DNA of 50,137 bases from Azoarcus sp. Aa7. Its GTDB lineage: Bacteria > Pseudomonadota > Gammaproteobacteria > Burkholderiales > Rhodocyclaceae. The notes beneath the pieces are model-generated. The model had not been told where the DNA came from, ran no database searches, and saw only the letters and a program-made list of their open reading frames with translations. The stretch lies in NCBI RefSeq assembly GCF_014822185.1, contig NZ_QVLR01000067.1, forward strand, positions 1 to 50,137. Reading direction: 5' to 3'. This document shows positions 26,679 to 38,836 of this stretch, in pieces; position 1 is the stretch's first letter, and the number at the start of each line of letters is the position of its first letter. A program made the translations under genes and the position numbers.

Positions 26679-27236
26679 ATGATTGCCGAACTCAAGAAAT
26701 CGACCGAGCAGAGGATGCACAAGTCGATCGAGGTGCTGAAGGTCGACCTGAGCAAGGTGCGCACCGGTCGCGCCCATACCGGTCTGCTCGATCACGTGAT
26801 GGTCGAATACTATGGCAGCCCGGTTCCGATCAACCAGGTCGCCAACGTCACTCTGATCGACGCACGCACGATCGGCGTCCAGGCGTGGGAAAAACCCATG
26901 CTGGGGAAGATCGAGAGGGCGATCCGCGACAGCGACCTGGGCCTCAATCCGGCGAACATGGGCGAGATGCTGCGGGTGCCGATGCCGGCGCTGACGGAAG
27001 AGCGCCGTCGCGACCTGACGAAGGTCGTGCGCCACGAAGGCGAGAACGCCAAGGTGGCCGTGCGCAACCTGCGCCGCGACGCCAACCAGCAGCTCAAGGA
27101 TGCGGTCAAGGACAAGACGATCTCGGAAGACGACGACCGTCGCGCCCAGGACGACATCCAGAAGCTCACCGACAAGCACATCGCCGAGATCGACAAACTG
27201 CTCGCACAGAAAGAGCAGGAACTGATGCAGATCTGA
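26679..27236 (+). CDS. frr: Ribosome recycling factor
   Basis: The 185-residue length is exactly the family norm. Visible conserved segments are [33 protein letters not shown], and the C-terminal [10 protein letters not shown] followed by [17 protein letters not shown]. With EF-G it splits post-termination ribosomes. GAGGA precedes the ATG, and the stop of pyrH is 10 bases upstream. Confidence 0.98.
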   Translation: MIAELKKSTEQRMHKSIEVLKVDLSKVRTGRAHTGLLDHVMVEYYGSPVPINQVANVTLIDARTIGVQAWEKPMLGKIERAIRDSDLGLNPANMGEMLRVPMPALTEERRRDLTKVVRHEGENAKVAVRNLRRDANQQLKDAVKDKTISEDDDRRAQDDIQKLTDKHIAEIDKLLAQKEQELMQI

Positions 27237-27282
27237 TCCCTCCGGGATCGGATCTGACGGCGGGATACCACGCGGGAGACGC

Positions 27283-28095
27283 ATGATGGCGCGTAAGCCC
27301 TTTACCAGCTCCACACGCGAAATCCCGGCTGTGTCCGGCGTTCCGCAGCACATTGCCATCATCATGGACGGCAACGGGCGCTGGGCGCGCAAGCGCTTCA
27401 TGCCGCGCGTTGCCGGTCATGGCAAGGGCGTCGAATCCGTTCGCGCGGTGATCCGGGCATGCATGGCGAAGGGTGTGTCCCACCTGACATTGTTCGCCTT
27501 CAGTTCCGAGAACTGGCGCCGTCCTGCCGACGAAGTCTCGTTCCTGATGCAGCTCTTCATGCGTTCGCTGCAGAAGGAAATCGATCGCCTGCATGAGAAC
27601 GGCATCCGCTTTCGGGTGATCGGCGATCTGTCCAGATTCGAGCCTGGGCTCGTCGACATGATCAGGCGCGCGGAGGAGCTGACTGCGTGCAACGACCGGC
27701 TCACGCTCACGATCGCCGCCAACTACGGCGGGCGCTGGGACATCCTGCAGGCCGTCGAGCGCATGCTCGCGAAGAATCCCGAGCGCCGTTCGGGATTCAC
27801 CGAAGAGGACCTGAACGCGGAGCTGTCGCTCAACTACGGTCCCGAGCCGGACCTGTTCATCCGTACCGGAGGCGAGCAGCGGATCAGCAATTTCCTGCTG
27901 TGGCAGCTCGCATATTCCGAGCTCTACTTCACCGACACGCTCTGGCCGGATTTCGACGAGAAGGCGCTCGATCTGGCGATTGCGTCCTACAGGTCGCGCG
28001 AGCGCAGGTTCGGCCGTACCAGCGAGCAGCTGTGCGAGTCCGAAAAATCCGCGAAACAGGAAGAGGCGAGCCGGGATTCGGCGGATCATGCTTAA
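27283..28095 (+). CDS. uppS: Undecaprenyl (polyprenyl) diphosphate synthase
   Basis: The 270-residue cis-prenyltransferase makes the C55 lipid carrier of wall and LPS synthesis. The signature [16 protein letters not shown] holds the catalytic Asp, FSSENWRRP follows, and the C-terminal [19 protein letters not shown] binds diphosphate. It is a little longer than E. coli UppS (253). The start is one of two adjacent ATG codons (27283 or 27286). The cdsA start overlaps its last eight bases. Confidence 0.97.
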   Translation: MMARKPFTSSTREIPAVSGVPQHIAIIMDGNGRWARKRFMPRVAGHGKGVESVRAVIRACMAKGVSHLTLFAFSSENWRRPADEVSFLMQLFMRSLQKEIDRLHENGIRFRVIGDLSRFEPGLVDMIRRAEELTACNDRLTLTIAANYGGRWDILQAVERMLAKNPERRSGFTEEDLNAELSLNYGPEPDLFIRTGGEQRISNFLLWQLAYSELYFTDTLWPDFDEKALDLAIASYRSRERRFGRTSEQLCESEKSAKQEEASRDSADHA

Positions 28096-28915
28096 GACCC
28101 GGGTCATTACCGCATTTGTGCTGCTGGGCGTCCTGCTTGGCGCGCTTTTTTTCCTGCCGCCCCTCGGGTGGCTGGCGTTCGCCAGCCTGATCTGCGGCGG
28201 GGCGGCGTGGGAGTGGGGCGGGCTGGGCCGATTTGCCGGCGCGCAGCGTGCGGCGTACGCGGTGCTGATGGGTGCCGCGTGCCTGCTGCTGGGTGTCGTT
28301 TCAGGACTCGCGGGCGATCCGCCGCCGCCGCCGGTCGGGCTCGTCGGCTTCTATGCCCTCAGCGCGGCATTCTGGCTTACCGTGGTGCCGTTCTGGCTGA
28401 AGCGGAAATGGCGGCTGCAAGGCAGTGCGAGCACGGTGCTCGTCGGCCTGATCGTGCTGCTTCCCCCTGCGCTCGCGATGGCCCACCTGAGATCGGTCAG
28501 TCCGCTTCTGCTCCTCGCGGTCATCGCAGCCGTGTCGGTCGCGGATATTTCGGCCTACTTCACCGGCCGCGCATTCGGGCGGCGGAAGCTTGCGCCCGAA
28601 ATCAGTCCGGGAAAGACCTGGGAGGGGGCCGGCGGCGCCGTCGCGGGGGTCGTGATCTTCGGCGTGGTGCTGGCGCTGGGCGCCTCGCTGGAATTCGCGC
28701 GCACTCCGCTCGTCGTCGTGCTGTTTCCCCTGCTGGCCGGATTCACGGCCGTGAGCATCGTGGGCGACCTGTTCGAGTCCCTGCTCAAGCGGCAGGCCGG
28801 ACTCAAGGACAGCGGCACCTTGCTGCCCGGGCACGGCGGCATCCTCGACCGCATCGACAGCCTCACCTCAACCCTCCCGCTGGTGGGGCTCGCGGCCCTC
28901 TGGCTCGCAAATTGA
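28088..28915 (+). CDS. cdsA: Phosphatidate cytidylyltransferase (CDP-diglyceride synthase)
   Basis: The 275-residue integral membrane enzyme makes CDP-diacylglycerol from phosphatidate and CTP. About seven to eight hydrophobic segments are seen. The C-terminal signature includes [12 protein letters not shown] and the [13 protein letters not shown]...[12 protein letters not shown] segment typical of CdsA. The start [13 protein letters not shown] fits the family; the ATG overlaps the end of uppS, indicating coupling. The dxr start is 3 bases after its stop. Confidence 0.96.
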   Translation: MLKTRVITAFVLLGVLLGALFFLPPLGWLAFASLICGGAAWEWGGLGRFAGAQRAAYAVLMGAACLLLGVVSGLAGDPPPPPVGLVGFYALSAAFWLTVVPFWLKRKWRLQGSASTVLVGLIVLLPPALAMAHLRSVSPLLLLAVIAAVSVADISAYFTGRAFGRRKLAPEISPGKTWEGAGGAVAGVVIFGVVLALGASLEFARTPLVVVLFPLLAGFTAVSIVGDLFESLLKRQAGLKDSGTLLPGHGGILDRIDSLTSTLPLVGLAALWLAN

Positions 28916-28918
28916 TCG

Positions 28919-30121
28919 ATGTCTGAAACCACAATTCAACGTGTGACGGTGCTCGGGGCCACGGGCTCGATCGGCATGAGCACCCTCGACGTCATCGCCC
29001 GCCATCCCGACCGCTTCGAAGCCTTTGCGCTTACGGCGCAAGACAGCGTCGAGCGGATGGCGGAGCTGTGCATCCGCTTTCTGCCGCGCTTCGCGGTGAT
29101 GGTGAACCGCGCGGCGGCCGCGCGCCTGCGCGAACGGCTGCAGGGCGCGGGGGTGAAGACCTGCGTGCTCGACGGCACCGATGCGCTGATCGACGTTGCG
29201 CGCCACGAAGAGGTGGATGCGGTCATGGCCGCGATCGTCGGCGCCGCAGGGCTTGCTCCGACACTGGCCGCGGCGCGTGCCGGCAAGCGTGTGCTCCTCG
29301 CCAACAAGGAGGCGCTGGTTCTTTCCGGCGCGCTGTTCATGGAGGCGGTCGCCGAGAGCGGGGCGGAGCTTCTGCCGATCGACAGCGAGCACAACGCCGT
29401 GTTCCAGGCCCTGCCGCACGACTTCCGGCGCAACGCGGACGAACGCGGGATCCGGCGCATCCTGCTCACCGCGTCGGGAGGCCCGTTCCGCGAGCGCTCG
29501 GCCGAAAGCCTCGCCAACGTCACCCCGGACGAGGCGTGCGCGCATCCGAACTGGGTCATGGGGCGGAAGATCTCCGTGGATTCGGCGACGATGATGAACA
29601 AGGGGCTCGAAGTCATCGAGGCGCACTGGCTGTTCGGTCTACCGGCAGAACGCATCGATGTCGTTGTCCATCCGCAGAGCGTGATCCACTCCATGGTCGA
29701 GTACGCCGACGGCTCCGTCCTCGCCCAGCTCGGCAACCCCGATATGCGCACGCCCATCGCGCACGCCATGGCTTATCCGGACCGCATCGACGCGGGTGTG
29801 CGTTCGCTGGATCTGTTCGAGATCGCGCGCCTGACCTTCGAACGCCCCGACTTTGAGCGTTTCCCCTGCCTGGCGCTGGCCTATCAGGCGCTGCGCGAGG
29901 GTGGCGCTGCGGCGGCGGTGCTCAGTGCGGCGAACGAGGAGGCGGTGGCGGCCTTCCTCGATGGGCGTCTCGGTTTCCGCGGGATTGCGGACGTGATTTC
30001 GGCGACGCTGGAACGCGCGCACGGCTTGGCGGTCGACTCGCTCGACGCAATTATCGATGCGGATGCGAGGGCGCGTGACATCGCGTGTACCGAGATCCTC
30101 GCCCGCGGCACGAGCCAATGA
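28919..30121 (+). CDS. dxr: 1-deoxy-D-xylulose 5-phosphate reductoisomerase
   Basis: The 400-residue NADPH-dependent enzyme makes MEP, the committed step of the non-mevalonate isoprenoid pathway. Visible are the NADPH motif [24 protein letters not shown], the metal/substrate segment [14 protein letters not shown] and [10 protein letters not shown]. Length matches E. coli (398). Its stop overlaps the rseP start in ATGA. Confidence 0.98.
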   Translation: MSETTIQRVTVLGATGSIGMSTLDVIARHPDRFEAFALTAQDSVERMAELCIRFLPRFAVMVNRAAAARLRERLQGAGVKTCVLDGTDALIDVARHEEVDAVMAAIVGAAGLAPTLAAARAGKRVLLANKEALVLSGALFMEAVAESGAELLPIDSEHNAVFQALPHDFRRNADERGIRRILLTASGGPFRERSAESLANVTPDEACAHPNWVMGRKISVDSATMMNKGLEVIEAHWLFGLPAERIDVVVHPQSVIHSMVEYADGSVLAQLGNPDMRTPIAHAMAYPDRIDAGVRSLDLFEIARLTFERPDFERFPCLALAYQALREGGAAAAVLSAANEEAVAAFLDGRLGFRGIADVISATLERAHGLAVDSLDAIIDADARARDIACTEILARGTSQ

Positions 30122-31482
30122 ATCTTTTCGAATACCTGATTCCCTTCGTCCTGGCCCTCGGGCTCCTGATCCTCGTTCATGAGTTGGGTCATTACCTCGT
30201 TGCCCGCTGGTGCGGGGTCAAGGTCCTGCGCTTCTCCATCGGTTTCGGACGTCCGCTGCTGAGTTGGACCGCCGGTGCCGATCGCACCGTGTGGGCGCTT
30301 GCCCTCTTTCCACTCGGCGGCTACGTGAAGATGCTCGACGAGCGCGAGGGGGAGGTGGCGTCCGAGGAGCTGCACCGCGCCTTCAACCGGCAGAAGGTGG
30401 GGAAGCGCTTCGCGATCGTCGCGGCCGGCCCGATCGCGAATTTCCTGCTTGCCGTGGTTCTCTACTGGGGCCTCTTCGCGACCGGTACCGAGGAACTCAA
30501 GCCGCAGCTCGCGGTGACCGGTCCCGCTACGCCGGCTGCCGTCGCCGGGATCCGCGAGGGCGATCTGGTGCTGGCCGTGAATGAGGAGGCCGTGCGGAGC
30601 TGGCCCGAACTGCGCTGGGTGCTGTTGCGCCACGCGCTCGATGCGGCCCCGGTTTCGCTCCACGTCCGCACCGCGGAAGGCGTTGAAACCTATCGTTCGC
30701 TCGATCTCTCCGCAGTGAAAATCGAGGACGGCGAGCAGGATCTGATCGCGAACATGGGGCTGCGCGCCTGGCGTCCGCTGATCGCGCCTGTCGTCGGAAA
30801 GGTCATCGAAGGCGGGGCAGGGGCGCGCAGCGGTTTGCTGCCTGGGGACCGCTTCGTCGAGCTCGACGGGGCGAAGCTCGCATCGTGGAGCGAACTGGTC
30901 GAGCGCGTGCGCCAGCGGCCGGGGCGGACGATTGCGGTCGTGGTCCAGCGCGGCGAGCAGCGCATCGAGCTGAAGCTGGTACCGGATGCCGTCGATGAGC
31001 GTGGCACCCAGGTCGGCAAGATTGGTGTCGCGGTGGCCGATAGCGGTGCGAGCAGGGAGGCCCTGTTTGCCGTCGTCCGCTATGGTCCGGTCGAAGGGCT
31101 TGGCAAGGCGCTCGCGCAGACCTGGGAGACCAGCGTGCTGAGTCTCAAGATGATCGGGCGCATGCTGACCGGCGAGATTTCGTGGAAGAACCTGTCGGGG
31201 CCGGTCACGATCGCCGATTACGCCGGGCAGTCGGCAAAGCTCGGCCTCGACCATTACCTGAAGTTCGTCGCGCTCATCAGCATCAGTCTGGGGGTGCTGA
31301 ACCTGCTGCCCATCCCGGTGCTGGATGGGGGGCATTTACTGTATTATGTGATAGAGATTATCAAGGGCGGTCCCATCCCCGAGCGCATCATGGAGATCGG
31401 TCAGCAGATCGGTCTGGTCGCGCTTGCGATGCTGATGGCGTTTGCCTTCTACAACGACATAACCCGTCTCATTTCCGGCTGA
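30118..31482 (+). CDS. rseP: RIP zinc metalloprotease (site-2 protease)
   Basis: The 454-residue membrane protease cleaves anti-sigma factors such as RseA and cleans up signal peptides. The zinc motif HELGH is at residues 21-25. Two PDZ regions follow in the periplasmic part ([13 protein letters not shown], and [12 protein letters not shown]). The C-terminal [16 protein letters not shown] is the second metal-binding motif. The start overlaps the dxr stop. Its place between dxr and bamA is conserved in proteobacteria and ties it to envelope stress control. Confidence 0.97.
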   Translation: MNLFEYLIPFVLALGLLILVHELGHYLVARWCGVKVLRFSIGFGRPLLSWTAGADRTVWALALFPLGGYVKMLDEREGEVASEELHRAFNRQKVGKRFAIVAAGPIANFLLAVVLYWGLFATGTEELKPQLAVTGPATPAAVAGIREGDLVLAVNEEAVRSWPELRWVLLRHALDAAPVSLHVRTAEGVETYRSLDLSAVKIEDGEQDLIANMGLRAWRPLIAPVVGKVIEGGAGARSGLLPGDRFVELDGAKLASWSELVERVRQRPGRTIAVVVQRGEQRIELKLVPDAVDERGTQVGKIGVAVADSGASREALFAVVRYGPVEGLGKALAQTWETSVLSLKMIGRMLTGEISWKNLSGPVTIADYAGQSAKLGLDHYLKFVALISISLGVLNLLPIPVLDGGHLLYYVIEIIKGGPIPERIMEIGQQIGLVALAMLMAFAFYNDITRLISG

Positions 31483-31489
31483 CTCCCCG

Positions 31490-33802
31490 ATGAAACTGAA
31501 GCTTCTGTCCGGGCTCGTAGCGGCCCTTTTTGCCGCTGCCCCGGTGTTTGCATTTGAACCGTTCGTCGTCAAGGATATCCGCGTCGAGGGCATCCAGCGT
31601 ACCGAGGCCGGCACCGTCTTCAATTACCTGCCCGTGCGCGTCGGCGAGACCTTCAACGAGGCGCAGGCGGCAGAGGCCATTCGCGGCCTGTTCGCCACCG
31701 GGTTCTTCAAGGACGTGCGCATCGAAGCCGAGGACAACGTCCTCGTCGTGCTCGTCGAGGAGCGTCCCGCGATTGCGCAGATCGACTTCGTCGGTGTGAA
31801 GGAATTCGACAAGGATGCGCTCAAGAAGGGCCTGAAGGAAGTCGGCCTCGCGGAGTCGCGGATCTTCGACCGCGCGCTGCTGGAGCGTGCCGAACAGGAA
31901 CTCAAGCGGCAATACCTGAGCCGTGGCAAGTACGCCGCCGTGATCGAGACGACCGTGACGCCGCTCGAGCGCAATCGGGTCGGCATCAACTTCAAGGTCG
32001 ATGAGGGCGATGTCGCAAAAATTCGCCAAATCAGCATCATCGGCAACAAGGCCTTCAAGGAGTCGGAGCTGCGGGACCTCTTCCAGCTCACGACGCCGGG
32101 CTGGCTGACGTGGTATACGAAGAACGACCAGTATTCGCGCCAGAAGCTGTCGGCAGACCTCGAAACGCTGCGTTCGTACTACCTGAACCGCGGTTATCTC
32201 GATTTCAACATCGACTCCACGCAGGTGTCGATCACCCCGGACAAGAAGGACATCTACATCACCCTGAGCATCACCGAGGGTGAGCGTTACTCGGTGTCCG
32301 CCGTGCGCTTTGCCGGCGATCTGGTGTTGCCCGAGGAAGAGTACAAGAAGCTCGTCGTGATCAAGCCGGGCGAGATCTTCTCGCGCGAGAAACTGACCGA
32401 GACGACCAAGGCCGTGGCCGACCGGCTGGGCAATGAAGGCTACGCCTTCGCGAACGTGAATGCCGCGCCGGAAGTCGACAAGGAGAAGCGTGAGGTCGCG
32501 TTCACGATCTTCGTCGACCCCGGTCGTCGCGTGTATGTCCGCCGCATCAATGTCGGCGGCAACACCAAGACCCGCGACGAGGTCATCCGCCGCGAGATGC
32601 GCCAGATGGAAGGCGCATGGTACGACGCCGCGCAGATCAACCGGTCGCGCACGCGCGTCGATCGCCTGGGGCACTTCGAGGAAGTGAACGTCGAGACGCC
32701 TGCCGTGACGGGCACGACGGACCAGGTCGATGTGAACTTCAACGTCAAGGAACGCGCGACCGGCAACCTCTCGCTGGGTGCCGGCTTCTCGAGTTCCGAG
32801 AAGGTGGTCCTGTCGGCGTCGGTGTCGCAGCAGAACCTGTTCGGTTCGGGCAACGCGCTGACGCTCGCGCTCAATACCAGCAAGTCGAGCCGGACCTATG
32901 CGCTGTCCTTCACCGATCCGTACTACACGATCGACGGCGTGAGCCTGGGTTGGGATCTCTACCACCGCACCTACGACCCGTCGAACACGCTGTCCGTCGC
33001 ACCCTACAAGACCGTGTCGACCGGTGCCGGCATGCGCGTGGGCTATCCGATCGGCGAGGACGACTCGATCAACTTCGGTCTTGCGGTCGATCGCACCAAG
33101 ATCACGACGTTCGCCGACAGCCCCGTCCAGTACATCAACTTCTGCAAGGAGCAGGGTTGCAGCAACGACAACGGCATCGGCAACGTCACCGTCAATAGCC
33201 TGCTCGCGTCGGCCGGGTGGGCGCGCGACACGCGCGACAGCGTGATCTATCCGCGCAAGGGCAACTTCCAGCGCGTGTTCGGCGAAATCGCCGTGCCCCC
33301 GGGCGAGCTGAAATATACCAAGCTCAACTACCAGTACCAGCACTGGTTCCCGTTCGGACGCGACTACGCGCTGATGCTCAACACCGATCTGGGCTGGGCC
33401 AAGGGCTACGGCGGCGAGACGCTGCCGTTCTACAAGAACTTCTATGCAGGCGGTATCGGCTCCATTCGCGGCTTCGAGCAGAGCTCGATCGGTCCGAAGG
33501 ATCCGGTCAGCGAAGACGCGGTCGGCGGCAACCGCCGTGTGATCGGCAACGCCGAATTCTATTTCCCGCTGCCGGGCTCCGGCATGGACCGCTCCTTCCG
33601 CATGTCGGCCTTCATCGACGCGGGTACCGTGTGGGCATCGGGCGACAAGGCGAAGTTCGGCGACCTGCGCTACAGTACCGGTCTGGCCTTCTCGTGGAGT
33701 TCGCCGATCGGTCCGCTGAAGTTCAGTCTCGGCATTCCGCTCAAGAAGGAAAAGGACGACGACCTGCAGAAGTTCCAGTTCCAGCTTGGCTCGGTGTTCT
33801 GA
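31490..33802 (+). CDS. bamA: Outer membrane protein assembly factor BamA
   Basis: The 770-residue Omp85 protein inserts beta-barrels into the outer membrane. It has a signal peptide ([13 protein letters not shown]), five POTRA domains (about residues 22-345; the first begins [15 protein letters not shown]), and a 16-strand barrel. The lid-loop signature [13 protein letters not shown] corresponds to the conserved (V/I)RGF motif, and the protein ends in QLGSVF with a terminal Phe. It follows rseP by 7 bases. Confidence 0.98.
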   Translation: MKLKLLSGLVAALFAAAPVFAFEPFVVKDIRVEGIQRTEAGTVFNYLPVRVGETFNEAQAAEAIRGLFATGFFKDVRIEAEDNVLVVLVEERPAIAQIDFVGVKEFDKDALKKGLKEVGLAESRIFDRALLERAEQELKRQYLSRGKYAAVIETTVTPLERNRVGINFKVDEGDVAKIRQISIIGNKAFKESELRDLFQLTTPGWLTWYTKNDQYSRQKLSADLETLRSYYLNRGYLDFNIDSTQVSITPDKKDIYITLSITEGERYSVSAVRFAGDLVLPEEEYKKLVVIKPGEIFSREKLTETTKAVADRLGNEGYAFANVNAAPEVDKEKREVAFTIFVDPGRRVYVRRINVGGNTKTRDEVIRREMRQMEGAWYDAAQINRSRTRVDRLGHFEEVNVETPAVTGTTDQVDVNFNVKERATGNLSLGAGFSSSEKVVLSASVSQQNLFGSGNALTLALNTSKSSRTYALSFTDPYYTIDGVSLGWDLYHRTYDPSNTLSVAPYKTVSTGAGMRVGYPIGEDDSINFGLAVDRTKITTFADSPVQYINFCKEQGCSNDNGIGNVTVNSLLASAGWARDTRDSVIYPRKGNFQRVFGEIAVPPGELKYTKLNYQYQHWFPFGRDYALMLNTDLGWAKGYGGETLPFYKNFYAGGIGSIRGFEQSSIGPKDPVSEDAVGGNRRVIGNAEFYFPLPGSGMDRSFRMSAFIDAGTVWASGDKAKFGDLRYSTGLAFSWSSPIGPLKFSLGIPLKKEKDDDLQKFQFQLGSVF

Positions 33803-33838
33803 TCGCCAGGGCCAATCTGATATCCGTTGGAGAGATAA

Positions 33839-34342
33839 GTGAAAGCAACGACATTGTCCGTTCTCGCCGCTGCGGTTCTGAGCATTGCGGCTCCGACGGC
33901 ATTCGCCGAGTCGAAGATCGGATTCGTGAATTCCGATCGCGTGATGCGTGAGGCGGCTCCGGCCGTGCGCGCGCAGCAGCGCCTGGAGAAGGAGTTCGAG
34001 AAGCGGGACCAGGAGCTCCAGCGTCTCGGCAAGGAACTGCAGACAACGCAGGAGGACCTCGAGCGCAACGGCGTCACGATGGCGGAAGCCGATCGCCGCA
34101 CCAAGGAGCGCACGTTCAACGACCTGAATCGCGACTTTCAGCGCAAGCAGCGCGAGTTCCGCGAGGATCTCAATCAGCGCCGCAACGAGGAGCTCGCATC
34201 GGTCCTCGATCGTGCCAATCGCGCCGTGAAGCAGATCGCCGAAGCCGAGAAGTTCGACGTGATCCTGCAGGAAGCCGTTTACGCCAGCCCGCGGATCGAC
34301 GTCACCGACAAGGTGATCAAGGCCCTCGCCGACACGAAGTAA
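33839..34342 (+). CDS. skp: Skp/OmpH-family periplasmic chaperone
   Basis: The 167-residue protein starts at GTG with GGAGAG upstream. It has a signal ([18 protein letters not shown]), then [15 protein letters not shown], and a long charged coiled-coil region (about residues 45-130) rich in Glu, Arg and Lys. Skp trimers hold unfolded outer-membrane proteins for BamA. It is placed directly after bamA, the usual order. Confidence 0.95.
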   Translation: MKATTLSVLAAAVLSIAAPTAFAESKIGFVNSDRVMREAAPAVRAQQRLEKEFEKRDQELQRLGKELQTTQEDLERNGVTMAEADRRTKERTFNDLNRDFQRKQREFREDLNQRRNEELASVLDRANRAVKQIAEAEKFDVILQEAVYASPRIDVTDKVIKALADTK

Positions 34343-34359
34343 GGCGGGTATCGCGCCAC

Positions 34360-35382
34360 ATGTTCAGGCTGGAAGAACTGGTCGCCCGTTTGGGCGGCGA
34401 ACTGGTAGGGGATCCGGCCACGGTCGTGCGGCGTGTGGCGACCCTGGATCAGGCGGGGGAGGGCGATCTCGCCTTCCTCGCGAATCCGAAATACCAGTCG
34501 CGCTTGCGCGACTGCAGGGCCTCGGCCGTCATCGTCGCTCCCGCTGCACGGTCGCTCAGCGACCGCCCGCTGATCGTCACCAACGATCCGTATGCTTATT
34601 TCGCGCGCGTCGCGCAGCTGTTCAATCCGCCCGAGGCGTTTGCGCCGGGCGTGCATCCGACGGCGAACATCGCAAGTCCGGTCCCGCCGTCGGTGGCGGT
34701 CGGAGCGGGGGCGTCGATCGATGCCGGCGTGACGCTGGGCGAAGGCGTCGTGATCGGCCCGGGCTGCCGCGTCGCGCGGGGTGCGAGCATCGGAGCGCGC
34801 ACGCGGCTGCATGCGAATGTCTCGGTGTATGCCGATTGCGTGCTCGGTGCAGGCTGCATCGTGCATTCTGGGGCCGTGATCGGTTCCGACGGCTTCGGTT
34901 TCGCGCGCGAGCGCGACGGCAGCTGGATCAAGATTCCGCAGGTCGGACGCGTCGTCGTCGGTGACGACGTGGAGATCGGCGCGAACACGACGATAGACCG
35001 CGGGGCGCTCGACGATACCGTGATCGGCAAGGGCGTGAAGCTCGACAACCAGATCCAGATCGGCCACAACGTGCGCGTCGGCGATTACACCGCGATCGCC
35101 GGTTGCGTCGGCGTCGCGGGCAGCACGACCATTGGCGCGCGCTGCATGATCGGCGGCCAGGCGGGGATCATCGGCCATCTGAGCATCGCCGACGACGTGG
35201 TCGTGTCCGCGGGTACGCTGGTCACGAAGTCGATCATGAAACCCGGCGTGTATACCGCCAATCTCCCGGTGCAGGGTCACGCCGACTGGGTCAAAAACTT
35301 CGCGCATCTGCGCCATCTCGACGCGCTCGTGGATAGAATACGCGCCCTCGAACAACGCCTCGACGAACACAAGCCTGAGTGA
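34360..35382 (+). CDS. lpxD: UDP-3-O-(3-hydroxyacyl)glucosamine N-acyltransferase
   Basis: The 340-residue enzyme adds the second 3-hydroxyacyl chain in lipid A synthesis. The N-terminal uridine-binding domain contains [13 protein letters not shown] and is followed by hexapeptide repeats of a left-handed beta-helix. The catalytic His lies in the [16 protein letters not shown] segment. A C-terminal helix ends the protein. Its stop overlaps the region just before fabZ. Confidence 0.97.
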   Translation: MFRLEELVARLGGELVGDPATVVRRVATLDQAGEGDLAFLANPKYQSRLRDCRASAVIVAPAARSLSDRPLIVTNDPYAYFARVAQLFNPPEAFAPGVHPTANIASPVPPSVAVGAGASIDAGVTLGEGVVIGPGCRVARGASIGARTRLHANVSVYADCVLGAGCIVHSGAVIGSDGFGFARERDGSWIKIPQVGRVVVGDDVEIGANTTIDRGALDDTVIGKGVKLDNQIQIGHNVRVGDYTAIAGCVGVAGSTTIGARCMIGGQAGIIGHLSIADDVVVSAGTLVTKSIMKPGVYTANLPVQGHADWVKNFAHLRHLDALVDRIRALEQRLDEHKPE

Positions 35383-35387
35383 GCTCC

Positions 35388-35825
35388 ATGGACATCAACG
35401 AAATTCTCCAATACCTGCCGCATCGCTACCCGTTCCTGCTCGTGGACCGGGTGCTGGAGCTCGAGGAAGGCAAGCGCATCCTGGCGCTGAAGAACGTCAC
35501 GATGAACGAGCCCTTCTTCCCTGGGCACTTCCCGCACCATCCGGTGATGCCGGGCGTGCTGATCGTCGAGGCGATGGCGCAGGCGGCGGCGCTGCTGTCG
35601 TTCAAGACGATGGGCATCAAGCCGGACGAGAATTCGGTGGTGTATTTCGCGGGCATCGACAACGTGCGCTTCAAGCGCCCCGTCGTGCCGGGTGACCAGC
35701 TGCAGTTCGACGTCGAGATCACGCAGAGCAAGCGCAACATCTACAAGTACAAGGGGGTCGCGCGCGTGGCCGGCGAGATCGCGGCCGAAGCTGAACTGAT
35801 GTGTGCCCTCAAGACCCTGTCATGA
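35388..35825 (+). CDS. fabZ: 3-hydroxyacyl-[ACP] dehydratase FabZ
   Basis: The 145-residue hot-dog enzyme dehydrates 3-hydroxyacyl-ACP. The start [20 protein letters not shown] is standard. The catalytic motif [19 protein letters not shown] holds the active His and Glu. An in-frame GTG three codons upstream overlaps the lpxD stop, but the ATG matches the family better. Its TGA overlaps the lpxA start in ATGA. It shares the 3-hydroxyacyl-ACP pool with LpxA and LpxD. Confidence 0.97.
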   Translation: MDINEILQYLPHRYPFLLVDRVLELEEGKRILALKNVTMNEPFFPGHFPHHPVMPGVLIVEAMAQAAALLSFKTMGIKPDENSVVYFAGIDNVRFKRPVVPGDQLQFDVEITQSKRNIYKYKGVARVAGEIAAEAELMCALKTLS

Positions 35826-36592
35826 TTCACGCGAGTGCCATTGTCCACCCCGGAGCTAAACTCGGGGAGAGCGTTTCGATCGGCCCGTACTCGATCATCG
35901 GCGAACACGTCGAGATCGGCGACAACACGCGCATCGGCCCGCACGTCGTGGTCGAGGGCCGCACGAAGATCGGCCGCGACAACGAGATCTTCCAGTTCTG
36001 CTCGATCGGCGCTGCGCCGCAGGACAAGAAGTACGACGAGGAGCCCACGCTGCTCGAGATCGGCGATCGCAACACGATCCGCGAGTTCTGCTCGTTCAAC
36101 GTCGGCACCAGCCAGGATGCGGGCGTCACGCGCATCGGCAGCGACAACTGGATCATGGCCTACGTGCACGTTGCGCACGACTGCCACGTCGGCGACCACA
36201 CGATCTTCGCGAACAATGCGACGCTCGCGGGGCACGTGCACGTCGGCGACTGGGCGATCCTCGGCGGCTTCACCGGCGTGCATCAGTTCGTGCGAGTCGG
36301 CGCGCACAGCTTCTGCGGTGTCGGCACCGTGCTGCTGCAGGATCTGCCGCCCTATGTCACCGTCGCCGGCAACCCGGCGAAGCCGCATGGCATCAACAGC
36401 GAAGGGCTGCGTCGGCGCGGTTATTCGGCGGACGGCATTGCCGCGATCAAGCGTGCGTACCGTGCGCTGTACCGTGCGGGCCTGAGCCTCGACGATGCGC
36501 GCGCGCGCATCGGCGAGATCGCTGCCGAGCATGCGGAGGTTGCGTCCTTCGCCGGCTTCATCGCTTCGTCGGAGCGCGGTATCGTCCGCTGA
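35822..36592 (+). CDS. lpxA: UDP-N-acetylglucosamine acyltransferase
   Basis: The 256-residue enzyme catalyses the first step of lipid A synthesis. It is a trimeric left-handed beta-helix with hexapeptide repeats from [19 protein letters not shown] onward. The segment [20 protein letters not shown] carries the catalytic His. A C-terminal helical domain follows [11 protein letters not shown]. The ATG overlaps the fabZ stop; the lpxB start is 4 bases after its own stop. Confidence 0.98.
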   Translation: MIHASAIVHPGAKLGESVSIGPYSIIGEHVEIGDNTRIGPHVVVEGRTKIGRDNEIFQFCSIGAAPQDKKYDEEPTLLEIGDRNTIREFCSFNVGTSQDAGVTRIGSDNWIMAYVHVAHDCHVGDHTIFANNATLAGHVHVGDWAILGGFTGVHQFVRVGAHSFCGVGTVLLQDLPPYVTVAGNPAKPHGINSEGLRRRGYSADGIAAIKRAYRALYRAGLSLDDARARIGEIAAEHAEVASFAGFIASSERGIVR

Positions 36593-36596
36593 TGCC

Positions 36597-37772
36597 ATGG
36601 CAATCCGCATTGCGATGGTGGCGGGCGAGGCCTCGGGAGACCTGCTCGCGAGTCACCTGATCCGGGCGATCCGGCACAAGATCCCCGATGCGGAATTCTT
36701 CGGCATCGGCGGGCCGAAGATGCAGGCCGAGGGCTTCGATGCGCGCTGGCCGTGCGAACGGCTCGCGGTGCATGGCTATGTCGATGCGCTGAAGCGCTAT
36801 CGCGAGTTGTCGGGAATACGCCGGACGCTGCTCAAGCAGGTGAAGGCCGAGCGGCCCGACGCCTTCATCGGTGTCGATGCACCCGACTTCAACCTTTGGC
36901 TGGAGCGCAAGATCCGCGGCGCGGGCATGCCGGCCATCCATTTCGTCAGTCCGTCGATCTGGGCTTGGCGTGGCGGGCGGATCAAGGGCATCGCGCGATC
37001 GGTGTCGCACATGCTGTGTCTCTTCCCGTTCGAGCCGGCGCTGTACGAGCGGGCGGGGATCCCGGTTACCTATGTCGGTCATCCTCTGGCGGACACGTTT
37101 CCGCTGCATCCCGACCGCGAGCATGCACGCGAGCTGCTTGGCCTGCCGGCCGGGGGGCGGGTGGTTGCCTTGCTGCCGGGAAGCCGGCAGTCCGAGGTGC
37201 GCAATCTTGCGCCGACCTACATCGAAACGGCGAAGCTCCTGCTCGAACGCCACCCCGAGGCGTCCTTCGTCGTGCCGCTGGCGACGCGCGAGACGCGCCA
37301 GCTGTTCGCCGAGGCGTTGTGTGCCGCGCAGGCGGAGGAACTGCCGATCCGCATGCTGTTCGGACATGCCGTGGAGGCGATGACGGCGGCGGACGTGGTG
37401 CTCGTCGCGAGCGGTACGGCGAGCCTGGAAGCGGCCTTGCTGAAGCGGCCGATGGTGATCAGCTACCGCATCGGCAAGTGGCAGTATCGGCTGATGAAAC
37501 GCATGGCGTATCTGCCGTGGGTGGGTCTGCCGAACATCCTGTGCAACGAAACCGTGGTGCCCGAGCTGCTGCAGGACGATGCGACGCCGCCGGCGCTTGC
37601 CGATGCGCTCGACCGCTGGCTCGGCGACCCCGATGGCTGTGCGCAGCTCGCGCAGCGTTTCGACGCGCTGCACCGGCAGCTCCGTCAGAACACCGCGGAG
37701 AAGGCGGCGGCGGCGATCCTTCCCTACCTCAACAGGACGCCCGAATGGAATCCGTCCCGGCAACCGGCCTGA
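36597..37772 (+). CDS. lpxB: Lipid-A-disaccharide synthase
   Basis: The 391-residue GT19 glycosyltransferase joins UDP-diacylglucosamine and lipid X. It begins [20 protein letters not shown], includes [11 protein letters not shown]-like [15 protein letters not shown], and has the donor-site region [15 protein letters not shown] and [18 protein letters not shown]. The rnhB start lies inside its last 28 bases in another frame. Confidence 0.97.
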   Translation: MAIRIAMVAGEASGDLLASHLIRAIRHKIPDAEFFGIGGPKMQAEGFDARWPCERLAVHGYVDALKRYRELSGIRRTLLKQVKAERPDAFIGVDAPDFNLWLERKIRGAGMPAIHFVSPSIWAWRGGRIKGIARSVSHMLCLFPFEPALYERAGIPVTYVGHPLADTFPLHPDREHARELLGLPAGGRVVALLPGSRQSEVRNLAPTYIETAKLLLERHPEASFVVPLATRETRQLFAEALCAAQAEELPIRMLFGHAVEAMTAADVVLVASGTASLEAALLKRPMVISYRIGKWQYRLMKRMAYLPWVGLPNILCNETVVPELLQDDATPPALADALDRWLGDPDGCAQLAQRFDALHRQLRQNTAEKAAAAILPYLNRTPEWNPSRQPA

Positions 37773-38359
37773 TCTGCGGCGTCGACGAGGCCGGGCGCGG
37801 ACCGCTCGCCGGTTCGGTGGTGGCTGCGGCGGTGATCCTCGATCCGGCACGGCCGATCGAGGGGCTCAACGACTCGAAGAAACTCAGCGAACGTGCGCGC
37901 GATCGGCTGGCGCCGGTGATCCGCGAGCGGGCGCTGGCCTGGGCCGTCGCGGAGGCGACGGTCGAGGAGATCGACCGGCTGAACATCCTGCATGCGACGA
38001 TGCTGGCGATGCAGCGGGCGGTCGCTGCGCTTGGTTGCGTGCCCGATCTCGTGCGCGTGGACGGGAACCGGTGCCCGAAGCTGGACGTCCCGTGCGAAGC
38101 TGTCGTGAAGGGTGATGCGACGGTGCCTGCGATCGCCGCGGCATCCATCCTCGCCAAGACCGTGCGCGACGCGCAGATGCTGGAGCTGGATGCGGTTTTC
38201 CCGCAGTATGGCTTCGCCGCGCACAAGGGCTATCCGACCGCCGCACACCTCGCCGCCTTGCGGCGGCACGGGGTGATCGACTGCTATCGGCGCAGTTTCG
38301 GCCCGGTGCGCGCCCTGATCGACAATCCTGAACTCTGGCCTGTGGGGACGCTGCTGTGA
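37745..38359 (+). CDS. rnhB: Ribonuclease HII
   Basis: The 204-residue enzyme removes ribonucleotides from DNA:RNA hybrids. The active-site motif [12 protein letters not shown] (Asp14, Glu15) and the later [10 protein letters not shown] and [12 protein letters not shown] are the family hallmarks. It overlaps lpxB by 28 bases, and its stop overlaps the next gene in GTGA. This lpxB-rnhB pairing is common in proteobacteria. Confidence 0.97.
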   Translation: MESVPATGLICGVDEAGRGPLAGSVVAAAVILDPARPIEGLNDSKKLSERARDRLAPVIRERALAWAVAEATVEEIDRLNILHATMLAMQRAVAALGCVPDLVRVDGNRCPKLDVPCEAVVKGDATVPAIAAASILAKTVRDAQMLELDAVFPQYGFAAHKGYPTAAHLAALRRHGVIDCYRRSFGPVRALIDNPELWPVGTLL

Positions 38360-38811
38360 CACTTCGGCATCTGGTGCTCTTCCTTCATCTGGCAAGCGTG
38401 ATCGTGTGGGTGGGCGGCATGGCATTCGCTTACCTGTGCCTGCGTCCGGCTGCGACGGCACTTCCTCCGTCGCAGCGCCTGCCCTTGTGGGTGGGAGTGT
38501 TCGAGCGCTTCTTCCCGATAGTGTGGGTGGCGGTCGTGCTGCTCCCGGTCACCGGCATCGGCAGGTTGGTCGAGGTCGGCTTTGGCAACGCGCCGCGCGC
38601 CTGGCATCTCATGATGCTGACCGGTCTGGTGATGATTGCCGTGTTCCTGTCGATCTGGTTCGGGCCGTGGCGGCGCCTGCGGGCTGCCGTGGCGCGCGAG
38701 GAATGGGCGGTGGGAGCGGTGGCACTGAACCAGATCCGGCAGCGTGTCGGCTTCAACATCGTGCTTGGCGCCGTGACGGTCGCGATCGCGACGCTGGGGC
38801 TGGGCGTCTGA
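38356..38811 (+). CDS. CopD-like four-helix membrane protein
   Basis: The 151-residue protein starts at GTG overlapping the rnhB stop. It has four predicted membrane helices: [60 protein letters not shown] and [20 protein letters not shown]. Conserved His residues at the start of helices (FLHLAS, WHLMML) suggest haem or metal binding, as in CopD-family proteins. Function is not established. Confidence 0.7.
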   Translation: MTLRHLVLFLHLASVIVWVGGMAFAYLCLRPAATALPPSQRLPLWVGVFERFFPIVWVAVVLLPVTGIGRLVEVGFGNAPRAWHLMMLTGLVMIAVFLSIWFGPWRRLRAAVAREEWAVGAVALNQIRQRVGFNIVLGAVTVAIATLGLGV

Positions 38812-38836
38812 GGCCCGAGGTTTTTCCGGTGCAGTC